A stretch of DNA of 64,000 nt, taken from positions 3,823,420 to 3,887,419 of the forward strand of contig CP054190.1 of assembly GCA_015709575.1 (NCBI GenBank), read 5' to 3'. Position 1 is the stretch's first letter. Each line of letters begins with the position of its first letter. Shown in pieces: positions 56,532 to 64,000 of the stretch. The notes under the pieces were generated by a model that was not told the DNA's origin, ran no database searches, and worked only from the letters and a program-made list of their open reading frames with translations. The translations under genes were made by a program, and so were the position numbers. The DNA comes from Planctomycetia bacterium (GTDB lineage: Bacteria > Planctomycetota > Phycisphaerae > UBA1845 > Fen-1342).

Positions 56532-57584
56532 ATGAGTCTCTTTAGCCGACTTTGGAATGCACTGACCGGCGGCGCCGCGAGCACCGATTCCGCGTCCTCC
56601 TCCACGCAGACGCTTCTCGCGGACGAGGAGGAACTCCCCCAGCGCCGCCCCGCCGGCGACGACGCCTGGTGGAAAAACCCGCCGCCGCCGCCGCCCGCCC
56701 CGACGGCCTCCGCCGCTTTGATCGATCAAACGCTTTATGACGCCCTGACCCGCACGCTAGACGACCCCGAGATCGAGCTGCCGCGCATGCCGGCGGTCGC
56801 GGACAAGGCGCTGATCCAGCTCCGCGAGAACACGGTCGATTTCCGCGCGCTCGCCGACGTCGTGCAACAGGACGCGGCTCTGACGGCGCAGTTGCTCCGC
56901 GTTGCGAATTCCGTCACCTATCGCGGCTTCAGCGAGATTCGCAGCCTCGACCTGGCTTTCGCGCGGCTGGGGCAGCGCACCGTCCGCAGCGTGATCCTCG
57001 GCACCACCATCCGCGCGCTGGCGATCCGCACCGGCGGCGCCACCCGCTCCATCGGCGAAGAGCTGTGGCGCGCGTCGCTGGCGGCTGCGGCCGTGTGCGG
57101 CGAGCTCGCCGTGCGGATCGGCGAAAATGAGGACGATGCGTTCCTGAGCGGCCTGCTGCATGACATCGGGAACCTCGGCGTGCTGCGGGTGTGCTATGAC
57201 CATGCCCAGCAGCGCGGCGCGCGGATCGAGCCGCCGCTGTTCGCCGGGCTGGCCGAGCGCTGGCACGAACACCTGGGCATGCGCCTGGCCGGGTCGTGGG
57301 GGCTGCCCGACCCGCTGCCCGAACTGATCGGCAATCACCACCGTGCGCCGCGGCCCGGCGACCCGCTCACCACCCGCCGCAACATGCTCCGCATGACAGA
57401 CGTCCTGGTCGCCATGATGGGATACACCCCCACGACGCTCAGCCCGGCCGCGGCGCTGGACGGCGCGGCGGACGCGCTGCAGACGGCGGCGGCCATCGCA
57501 CTGGGCCTATCCTCCAACGAAGAAACCTGCGATTGGCTGAGCGGACTGCCGGATCGTGTCCGCAGCCGCGTCGAGGTGTTTTGA
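56532..57584 (+). CDS. HDOD-domain protein
   Basis: 350 residues. After a low-complexity N-terminus (Ser/Thr then WWKNPPPPPPAP, about 15-60), the HDOD domain covers about 75-270: LPRMPAVADKALIQLRENT, then DAALTAQLLRVANSVTYRG, and AFLSGLLHDIGNLGVL, which retains HD. HDOD proteins serve as signalling scaffolds in stress, motility or c-di-GMP pathways and often lack metal hydrolase activity; whether this one is active is unknown. No effector domain is attached. Confidence 0.88.
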   Translation: MSLFSRLWNALTGGAASTDSASSSTQTLLADEEELPQRRPAGDDAWWKNPPPPPPAPTASAALIDQTLYDALTRTLDDPEIELPRMPAVADKALIQLRENTVDFRALADVVQQDAALTAQLLRVANSVTYRGFSEIRSLDLAFARLGQRTVRSVILGTTIRALAIRTGGATRSIGEELWRASLAAAAVCGELAVRIGENEDDAFLSGLLHDIGNLGVLRVCYDHAQQRGARIEPPLFAGLAERWHEHLGMRLAGSWGLPDPLPELIGNHHRAPRPGDPLTTRRNMLRMTDVLVAMMGYTPTTLSPAAALDGAADALQTAAAIALGLSSNEETCDWLSGLPDRVRSRVEVF

Positions 57585-57855
57585 TCCCGGAAAGCCGGCT
57601 GCCAACCCGACGATCGGGTGTTGGCGGACCGACATCGCGATGGGCGCGTAGCGGCCGGCCTCGCGCCGGCCGTTGTCAGCGCGACTCAGCCGAATCCCGC
57701 ACTATCGGACCCACGGCCACCCGGCTCAATCGGACGTCGCCCAACCGCTTCTGACACGCCGCCCACTTGAAGATTACGCCCTGTTGGCGTACTGTCGCCA
57801 CCCTAGGTTGGCGGCCGGTCGCATCCCGCAGCCCCGCACCTCACGCGAGTCATTC

Positions 57856-58362
57856 ATGGACATCCCTGTCGATAGCATCCGGGCGCTCGTCGAAATGATG
57901 GTCGAAAACGACCTGAGCCGCGTAGAACTTCGCGAGGGCGAGGCCCTGATCCTGCTCCGCCGCGGCCAGCCGGTCATCGCGAGCAGCGGATCGGCTCCCA
58001 CGGTCATGGCCGCCCCGATCGTCGGGCACATCCCCACTGGAACCGCTCCCGCACCATCGGTCGGCTCGACAACCGCCGTGCTGGGACCTCCTCCCGCTGC
58101 TGCCGCTGCGGCGGAGTCCACGGAGACGTTTATCCGGTCGCAGTTGGTTGGGACGTTTTATGCCAGTCCAGACCCCGAATCGCCGCCGTTCATCGGCGTA
58201 GGGGACAACGTGCGGCCCGACAGCGTCGTCTGCCTGGTCGAGGCCATGAAGGTCTTCAACGAGATCAAGGCCGAGTGCAGCGGGCGAATCACGCGCGTGC
58301 TGGTGAAGAATGGGCAGGCCGTTGAATACGACCAGCCGCTCTTCGCGATCGCGCCGGCATAG
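57856..58362 (+). CDS. accB: Biotin carboxyl carrier protein of acetyl-CoA carboxylase
   Basis: Carries biotin for the first step of fatty acid synthesis, 168 residues from ATG 57856. N-terminal dimer segment MDIPVDSIRALVEMMVEND, then a Pro/Ala-rich linker (about 45-90), then the biotinyl domain with K132 in CLVEAMKVFNEI. The usual partner accC does not follow: the next gene, 225 bases on, is convergent. The in-frame extension upstream from 57673 overlaps a GC-rich hairpin zone and is not family-like. Confidence 0.95.
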   Translation: MDIPVDSIRALVEMMVENDLSRVELREGEALILLRRGQPVIASSGSAPTVMAAPIVGHIPTGTAPAPSVGSTTAVLGPPPAAAAAAESTETFIRSQLVGTFYASPDPESPPFIGVGDNVRPDSVVCLVEAMKVFNEIKAECSGRITRVLVKNGQAVEYDQPLFAIAPA

Positions 58363-58587
58363 GCGCGCGATTGCTCTGGCGCGGTTTGCGGGGGCGATGA
58401 GCGAAAGCACGCTACCTTGCGCTGACAACGTGAGGCGCAGCAGTGCCAATACTCAAGCGCCGTGGCGCGACGGCGGGCTGCACCAGAACGGCGGCGATGA
58501 TGTCCACCGCAGACGCGCCGATGCACAAGCGCACTGCTGGAGATCGGCGACACACCAGAGCGACTCTCATAGTTCCACGCGGCAGCC

Positions 58588-59340
58588 CTATTCGGCGGGA
58601 GGCGAAACGTTCGCCGACGGCTCGCGCACGTGGCCGCGGAGCAGGTGATCGAGCAGGTTGCGCTCCAGCACTTCGTCGCGCCCGAGCGCGATCCAGCGCA
58701 CATCCCCCGGCCGCGCGCGGAAGTAGCCGTAGATCGTCGGCGTCTTTTCGCTGAACAGGCCCAGCGTGCCCGATGCGGTCGTGACCTGCCGCTCGGGGGT
58801 GCTGAAGCGCTCCTTCCGCACCTCAACCTCGACGCGGTAGCGGCCAGTGCCTGGAAGTTGCGATTCGACCTCGCGCGCCTCGACCTCTGCGACGGCCGCA
58901 GCGCCCCCCGGCGGAGTTGCGTCGTCTGCGTCGCTCGCAACCATTGCATCGATCGCGGCTGCTGCGTCGCTGGCGCGCCCGTCGTGGGACGTTCCGCCGG
59001 CCGCCGCATCAACCCGCTCGATTCGGACCGTCACGGCGCGGCGGATCGTGTGCAGGCTGCTTTCGAGATAGTTGTATGCGCCGGGAGAGTCAACGCGCCA
59101 CAACTCGGGGAAGTGCGCACTGGTTGCGGGCAGCGTCTCGATGATCCCGCGCTCGCGATCGACCCGCTTCATTCGCCATTCAACGCCTCGCAGGCGAGTG
59201 AGCGTCTGCGAAAACAGCGACTCATAATCGGCGGCGTGGATGACGCACGCGGTCGGTCCGACCGGCGCCTGCGGTGCCTGGCAGCCGAGCGCGCTGATGA
59301 GCACGAGCAACGGCGGCAACGATAGGGTGCGGAAGGTCAT
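58588..59340 (-). CDS. Lipoprotein of unknown function
   Basis: 250 residues from ATG 59340 (an ATG three codons earlier, 59349, is equally possible). A lipoprotein signal MTFRTLSLPPLLVLISALGCQAP has a good lipobox (SALGC). The soluble part has a long Ala/Asp/Gly-rich linker (about 105-150) and a beta-rich domain with YRVEVEVRKERFSTPERQV. It ends near LLRGHVREPSANV. Not recognised; probably in the periplasm on the outer or inner membrane. Confidence 0.75.
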   Translation of the reverse strand: MTFRTLSLPPLLVLISALGCQAPQAPVGPTACVIHAADYESLFSQTLTRLRGVEWRMKRVDRERGIIETLPATSAHFPELWRVDSPGAYNYLESSLHTIRRAVTVRIERVDAAAGGTSHDGRASDAAAAIDAMVASDADDATPPGGAAAVAEVEAREVESQLPGTGRYRVEVEVRKERFSTPERQVTTASGTLGLFSEKTPTIYGYFRARPGDVRWIALGRDEVLERNLLDHLLRGHVREPSANVSPPAE

Positions 59341-59680
59341 GCCGGGCATGATAGAAACACGGATGCGGATGGGCCAGCCGGAGCGTTAGCGGGCGGTGGT
59401 GCGGCGGCGCAATTCGCATTGATTTCGGCCGGATTGCCCGGCTGCTTGAGTAATTTCATCGCAGAATTGATCTGGAAGCTGTCGTGTCCCCCTTCACGGT
59501 CCCGGGTCGCAACGGCGCGATCCGGGACCAATTCTTTCCCCGCGCGGCTTACCGGCGCAATCGACGCGGCCCCGCCGCGCGCTGCCACTTCTGACGAACT
59601 TCCCGCCGCCGCCCGCCACGGCCAGCGCCGCGAGCGCACCGTCGCGCCGGCCGTCCATGTGGGACAATCGCTCGGCACCA
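59341..59680. other. Gap after the TolC-type gene
   Basis: 340 bases with no convincing gene. It holds the inverted repeat at 59498-59529 and otherwise GC-rich sequence. The promoter of the lipoprotein gene, if separate from the tolC transcript, should lie near 59350-59450, but I see no good one. Confidence 0.4.
59498..59529 (-). other. Inverted repeat after the TolC-type gene
   Basis: A 13-base stem with one mismatch (59498-59510 with 59517-59529, loop of six). It has no T run after it on the minus strand, so it may be a rho-dependent or RNA-stability element. Confidence 0.45.
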
Positions 59681-61597
59681 TCACGAATCCTCGCCCGCGA
59701 CGGGCAGCTCTCCACTCTGCACGGGGATCGGTCGCCCATCTTCGGCCACGCGCAGCGTCTCGGTCGCCAGCCGGAAATTGAGAATCGCCCGCCAGCGCGA
59801 GGTGCGCGCCAGGTTCAGGCGGTTGCGCGCGTCGCGCCAGTCGTTCTCGGCCTCGATCAGGTCGCGGTTGCCGATGTCGCCGTCGTAGAACTGGATGCGG
59901 GCGTATTCGCGCCGCAGGTCGGCCACGGTCACGTTGCGAACCTGGATCTCGACTGAGCGATCCTCGAGCCGCAGTTGGTTTACCGCGCGGCGCACCTCGC
60001 TGCGCACCCGGTCGAGCAGCTCGGCGTGTGTTCGCCGGGCACGATGCACGTCAATGACGCGCGTGCGCAGCGCGTTTCGTTCGCGGGTGCGTTCCAGCGG
60101 CAGCGACAGCAGCACCTCGGTCCGCCATGTAGCACGCGCGACCTCGAAGCCGCCGAGCTTGTAGTGCTCCGGATCGGTGTCGAATGTGAGCGTGCTGGTC
60201 CAGTCCAGATCGGGCAGCAACTGGTTCTCCGCGATCAGCACGCCGCGCTTGGCGTCGTCGATCTGGTCGCGGCGGTTGAGCAGGTCCAATCGCGAGGCGG
60301 TCGCCACTTCGGTCGCGCGGGCGTCGTCCGTCGCCGCCGGCGGCGCCACCAGCAGCGGATGGCGGCTCTGCGCTACCTCGTTCTCAATCGTCTCGATGTC
60401 TTCCAGGTCATCGATTGCCAGCGGCTCATCCACCGACATGCCGATCAGCAGCTTGAAGGTGTCGCTCTGGGCGCGGAACTCCTCGCGCAGATCCTCCAGC
60501 CGATTCTCGGCCGAGAGCAGCTCCGTTTCCGCGCGACGCGTATCCAGCACCGTGCCGGACTCCGCCTCCTCCAGCGCCTGGGCGCGCTCGTAGTCCATTT
60601 GAAACCGCGAAAAGGTCTCGACGGCGTCGAGCACCTGTTGCTTGGACCGCAGCAGGTCGAAGTAGGCCGAGGCAACGTCCACCAGTTGCGCCCGACGGAA
60701 GCGCTCGAAATCGCGCACCGCGTAGGTGAGCTGGCGCTCCAGTCGCACAAGATCCTCGCGCGCGACGTGACCGGCGTTTCGCAGCAGCGGCACGTTCAGT
60801 CCCAGTTCGATGCTGCTGCCCTCTTCGGCGGTGATCGTCTGCCCGACGTCGCGGACCAGCGTGCTGATGGCGCGGGCGGTGAATTCGCCGCCGTAGGGCA
60901 GGCGCTGCGCCATCGACAACTCAGCCACCCAGCGCATCGCCTGATCGAAATCACGGATCTCGCCGAAGTTACCGTAGGTGGTGCGCAGGTTCGCGGCGAA
61001 CTGCGGCGTCCACAGGTGCCGCTCCAGCGTCAGCGCCAGCGCGGCCAGATACAGATCCTCCTTGGCAGTCTGATACTCGCGCCGCTCGCGCAGCGCGAAT
61101 GCCAGCGCATCCGACAATGTGAACTTCGTGTCGCGCAGCTTCGTCGGCGGATCGGCAGAGACGACAACCGGCGCGGACGCCGGCGCCGAAGCCGCGGTGG
61201 CGTCGTCGTGCCCGCCCAGCGGCGCTGCCGTCCTGTCGATCCGATCCACGGAGGTGAGCAGGTCCGCTTCGGCATTGGCCGGCGCCACGGTGTGAGCAGG
61301 GTCGGAAGACTGCGTCGCGGGGACGGCGCGCGGCGGCGGCTCAAAGCCGGCCGGAATCGCCTCAGCGCTGCGGGACGGCACGCGCTCATACGCGCCGCGA
61401 TCGGGTCGCGGCAGCGCGTTGCCGTCGCGGAGCGTGACCGGACGATCCACCTGCATCGCGCTGCGCTGACGCTCGGCGATCGCCGCGGCCACGTCGCGAT
61501 CGGTGACATCCAGCGACGAGCAGCCCGAAATCCCCGCGAGCGCAAACGCAAGAATCGCAACGGACCTCACGATGGAACCACGCTGCCCGCTATGCAT
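59681..61597 (-). CDS. TolC-family outer membrane efflux lipoprotein
   Basis: Outer-membrane channel subunit for tripartite efflux or type I export, 638 residues. ATG 61597 is chosen for GGAG six bases upstream. A lipoprotein signal (LAFALAGISGCSSLD) is followed by a long polar segment (about 35-170), which is more than usual, and then two helical OEP repeats: SDALAFALRERREYQTAKEDLYLAA opens the first, with AQALEEAESGTVLDTRRAETELLSAENRLEDLREEF, and RNALRTRVIDVHRARRTHAELLDRVRSEVRRAVNQLRLEDRSVEIQ are the coiled arms. It begins 12 bases after the aminotransferase stop, on the same strand. No membrane-fusion or pump gene is in the window. Confidence 0.85.
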   Translation of the reverse strand: MHSGQRGSIVRSVAILAFALAGISGCSSLDVTDRDVAAAIAERQRSAMQVDRPVTLRDGNALPRPDRGAYERVPSRSAEAIPAGFEPPPRAVPATQSSDPAHTVAPANAEADLLTSVDRIDRTAAPLGGHDDATAASAPASAPVVVSADPPTKLRDTKFTLSDALAFALRERREYQTAKEDLYLAALALTLERHLWTPQFAANLRTTYGNFGEIRDFDQAMRWVAELSMAQRLPYGGEFTARAISTLVRDVGQTITAEEGSSIELGLNVPLLRNAGHVAREDLVRLERQLTYAVRDFERFRRAQLVDVASAYFDLLRSKQQVLDAVETFSRFQMDYERAQALEEAESGTVLDTRRAETELLSAENRLEDLREEFRAQSDTFKLLIGMSVDEPLAIDDLEDIETIENEVAQSRHPLLVAPPAATDDARATEVATASRLDLLNRRDQIDDAKRGVLIAENQLLPDLDWTSTLTFDTDPEHYKLGGFEVARATWRTEVLLSLPLERTRERNALRTRVIDVHRARRTHAELLDRVRSEVRRAVNQLRLEDRSVEIQVRNVTVADLRREYARIQFYDGDIGNRDLIEAENDWRDARNRLNLARTSRWRAILNFRLATETLRVAEDGRPIPVQSGELPVAGEDS

Positions 61598-61609
61598 CGC
61601 TTGCTCCAC

Positions 61610-62980
61610 TCACGCCCCCGCCGCCGCCAGCGCCAGGCACTCATCCAGGCAATCCGCGAGGAAATCACAGTCGTCGCGGGTCAGGCACATCGGCGGCTTG
61701 ATCCGCAACACGTTGCCGAACAACCCGCCGCGCCCCAGCAGCAACGAGCGCTCCCGGGCCAGTTCCAGCACCGCCGCCGTCGCCGCCGTCGCCGGCTCGC
61801 GTGACTGACGATCGCGCACCAGCTCGACGCCGAGCATCAGGCCGATCCCGCGTACCTCGCCGATCAGCGCATGGCGCTCGACAAGCGCATCGAGCTTCTC
61901 GCGAAGGTAGCCGCCGATCTCCGCCGCGCGGCGCTGCACGCTTTCGCGCTCCATCACCTCCAGCGTAGCCAGCCCCTGGGCCGTGACCACCGGGTTGCCG
62001 CCGAATGTGCTGAAATGCACTCTTTTTGCAAGATGTTGCGCGATTTCGCGCCGCGTGATGACCGCCGAGAGCGGCGCGCCGTTGGCGATACCCTTGGCCA
62101 CCGTGACCGCGTCGGGCGTGACGCCCCAGTTCTCAAAGCCCCAGAAGTGCGCCCCGGTGCGCCCGAAACCGGTCTGCACTTCGTCGGAGATGCACAATCC
62201 GCCGAACTTCCGCACGATTTCATAGGCGATGGCGAAGTACTCCGGCGGCGGCGTGACCACTCCGCCGACGCCCTGGATCGGCTCCGCGATGAATGCCGCA
62301 ATCTCCCCGCTGGTCTCGTGGCGTATGACCTCCTCGATCGACCGCGCGCAGCGGACCTCGCAACTCGGATACTTCAGCCCCAGCGGACAGCGATAGCAGT
62401 AGCCCGGCGGCACGTGGCGCACCCCGGCCGCGGTCGGAACGGGAAATTTCCACGTGCCGACGGCGGTGAGCGACATCGTCGCCAGCGTTCCGCCGTGATA
62501 AGCCCCGCGCAACGTGAGCACGTCCTGTCGCCCGGTGTGTAGGCGGGCCATCAGCAGCGCCAGCTCATTCGCCTCCGCGCCGGAGTTGGCGAAATAAGTC
62601 GACGAAAGCCCGCTATCCGGCGGCATGCGCCGGGCCAATTCGCGCGCCAGCAACGGCATGTTCGGATGCAGGTAGATCGTCGTGGCGTGCGCAAGCGTCT
62701 CCAGCTGCTCGCGCGCCCGGGCCGTGACGTGCGGGTGACAATGCCCGACGGACACGGTCGCAATACCGGCGATCGCGTCGAGGTAGCGCTTCCCGGCGTC
62801 ATCCCAGAGATACTGCATCCGCCCGGCGACGATGCACAGCGGCTGCTTGTAGTAATGGAACACGCCGGGGTTTACATACTCGCGCCGCAGCATGGCGATT
62901 TCGGACGCGGGCGGGCCGGCGTACGCGGGCGGCGGGCTGGAGAATACGGGCAGCGGAACGCGCCCGGCGGGCTGTGACAT
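61610..62980 (-). CDS. Class III aminotransferase, AGXT2-like
   Basis: PLP enzyme of 456 residues, closest in wording to alanine-glyoxylate (or beta-alanine/pyruvate) aminotransferase 2: VSVGHCHPHV, SGAEANELAL, YCYRCPLGLKYPSCEVRCA and the class III signature LCISDEVQTGFGRTGAHFW. The PLP lysine is in DAVTVAKGIANG. ATG 62980 follows GGAG. A Pro-rich N-terminus (about 1-25) is unlike the family core. The start of the TolC-type gene follows after 12 bases, so the two are probably co-transcribed although their functions are not linked in any way I know. Confidence 0.9.
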   Translation of the reverse strand: MSQPAGRVPLPVFSSPPPAYAGPPASEIAMLRREYVNPGVFHYYKQPLCIVAGRMQYLWDDAGKRYLDAIAGIATVSVGHCHPHVTARAREQLETLAHATTIYLHPNMPLLARELARRMPPDSGLSSTYFANSGAEANELALLMARLHTGRQDVLTLRGAYHGGTLATMSLTAVGTWKFPVPTAAGVRHVPPGYCYRCPLGLKYPSCEVRCARSIEEVIRHETSGEIAAFIAEPIQGVGGVVTPPPEYFAIAYEIVRKFGGLCISDEVQTGFGRTGAHFWGFENWGVTPDAVTVAKGIANGAPLSAVITRREIAQHLAKRVHFSTFGGNPVVTAQGLATLEVMERESVQRRAAEIGGYLREKLDALVERHALIGEVRGIGLMLGVELVRDRQSREPATAATAAVLELARERSLLLGRGGLFGNVLRIKPPMCLTRDDCDFLADCLDECLALAAAGA

Positions 62981-63137
62981 CACGTACTCTCCGGCGCTCG
63001 CCGCGCAGGGCGCTTCCCGACTCAGGTGGACAGCGTACGTCGAATGCAGCGACCGGACCACCAGGCGGGCTGTCTCATGCGGCCCGATGCGCCGCCGGCG
63101 GCACGCGCGGCGCAGCGAACCCACCGCGCGCGTTTCA

Positions 63138-64000
63138 TCAGCCCCGCCGCGCAAGCCGCGCGAGCAGCCCGGCAGCCAGTAACGAGCAGGCACCCCAGCC
63201 GATTACAAGCGCCACCGGCTTGAGCGGCAGGCCGACGGCCAGCAGCGCCATCGAGGCCTCGTCGAGCGGTGCATACGCCCGCATCGGCTCGGTCTCATCT
63301 CCAGCCAGAAACCCGCCGATCCGCCCCTCGCGCAGCGCCGTCGTCGGCTCGTGACAATCGCCGCAGCCGCGCGCGCCGAGCGCCTGCGCCGCCGGTCGCA
63401 CGCTGTGCGCGATCGGCCATAATAGTGCGCCGCCCGGCTCACCCTCGCGCAGCGGCGATTCCACGATCGCACCGTCGTCCGACAATCGCAGCTCCGCGCC
63501 GTCGCGGACGTAAACCACCGCGCGTGCGGAGTCCTTGGCAGTTCCCGCGACCTTCCTCATTTCCGTAAAGAGCGCCCGCAGGGTCTCGTCACTCATCGGC
63601 TGAACGACCTTCACCCGGGCCGCCGCCTGGCGCACCTTCTCGATCGGGATCGGCGTCCGCTTGTCACCATCGCGAACGGCCCAGAAAGCCGGGCGCAACA
63701 GGCGGTGCGGTGCGATTCGACCCTCATCGTTGGTAGCGAACACCGGGCCGATGATGTGCGGCAGCTCATCCGCCCGACGGTCCTTCCGCGCGATGCCGAG
63801 GCCGTGAGCAAAAGACGTCTGGTAGCCGATCGTCTGCGAATCCGGCCAGGGGCCGCTGTGACACGCCGTGCAGGTGAGGCGCTCGAAGTGCACGTTCGGA
63901 ATGCCGGCGTGACCGGGGATCGGCGCCCCGCGGCGGCCGGCGTCACCGGGATGAGCAGGCTGCGCAATGCCCATCGCGGCCGCATGGCCGCCGGGAATGT
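63138..64000 (-). CDS. Membrane-anchored multihaem c-type cytochrome, C-terminal part
   Basis: The coding frame is open to the end of the window, so the start is missing; 287 codons are visible. Two haem c motifs, CTACH (near 63866) and CGDCH (near 63355), are seen; more may lie upstream. A hydrophobic helix near the C-terminus (PVALVIGWGACSLLAAGLLARLARR) anchors the protein, with the haem domain outside. The stretch between has no family I can name. Likely a periplasmic electron carrier or part of a cytochrome c complex. It is 157 bases upstream of the aminotransferase gene on the same strand. Confidence 0.75.
   Translation of the reverse strand, partial: IPGGHAAAMGIAQPAHPGDAGRRGAPIPGHAGIPNVHFERLTCTACHSGPWPDSQTIGYQTSFAHGLGIARKDRRADELPHIIGPVFATNDEGRIAPHRLLRPAFWAVRDGDKRTPIPIEKVRQAAARVKVVQPMSDETLRALFTEMRKVAGTAKDSARAVVYVRDGAELRLSDDGAIVESPLREGEPGGALLWPIAHSVRPAAQALGARGCGDCHEPTTALREGRIGGFLAGDETEPMRAYAPLDEASMALLAVGLPLKPVALVIGWGACSLLAAGLLARLARRG

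Overview
The window is strongly GC-rich bacterial chromosome with long same-strand gene runs and no phage, insertion sequence, CRISPR array, tRNA or rRNA that I can see. The best guess for the organism is a planctomycete, probably of the Phycisphaerae side of that phylum. The reasons are two large secreted proteins built from ACCxxDGSC-type cysteine modules and a dockerin-like GDxNCDGxxNNFDID module, a membrane protein with a CxxCGYD...CPEC zinc ribbon, and an ABC-2 permease fused to a CPBP protease. lpxB, two LptF/LptG-type permeases, SecDF, a TolC-type protein and two OprP-type porins point to a cell with a true outer membrane and lipid A. The taxonomic placement is inference.

Layout. 1-505 is the start of a D-3-phosphoglycerate dehydrogenase gene. 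742-7253 is nuoJKLMN, the membrane arm of complex I, cut off from the other nuo genes. 7296-8255 is a MOSC-GNAT fusion. 8551-14937 holds two paralogous cysteine-module/dockerin secreted proteins, each with its own terminator. 15183-17702 is feoAB with a promoter and a perfect 20-base palindrome at the expected transcription start. 17748-21268 has two OprP-like porins flanking a small secreted protein. 22013-24124 is a POT-family transporter with a large periplasmic insertion, followed by a cluster of palindromic repeats. 24397-28484 has a zinc-ribbon membrane protein, the permease-protease fusion and its ABC ATPase. 28653-33246 has dapF, then two Lpt permeases and a PIG-L deacetylase.

33350-34237 is a CarH-like MerR regulator that lacks the cobalamin histidine. 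It is divergent from acnA (34449-37247). secDF (37491-41135) faces acnA across a strong terminator. 41260-45940 holds two exported proteins of unknown function, a glycosyltransferase and a three-gene set: a MauE-like membrane protein, a 12-cysteine secreted protein, and an exported protein with a C-terminal membrane helix. A run of 14 C lies between promoter-like elements upstream of this set. 46042-50579 is gcvH-gcvP and a rhodanese-like/methyltransferase fusion. 51017-58362 carries rpoN, lpxB, a glutaryl-CoA-dehydrogenase-like enzyme, an HDOD protein and accB. 58588-64000 (minus) has a lipoprotein, a TolC-type protein, an AGXT2-like aminotransferase and the end of a multihaem cytochrome.

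Most genes are housekeeping: respiration, TCA cycle, glycine cleavage, fatty acid synthesis, envelope assembly and iron uptake. The parts that look least described are the MauE/12-Cys set at 43934-45940 and the two cysteine-module/dockerin proteins at 8551-14937. All functions are read from sequence alone; no database search was possible.
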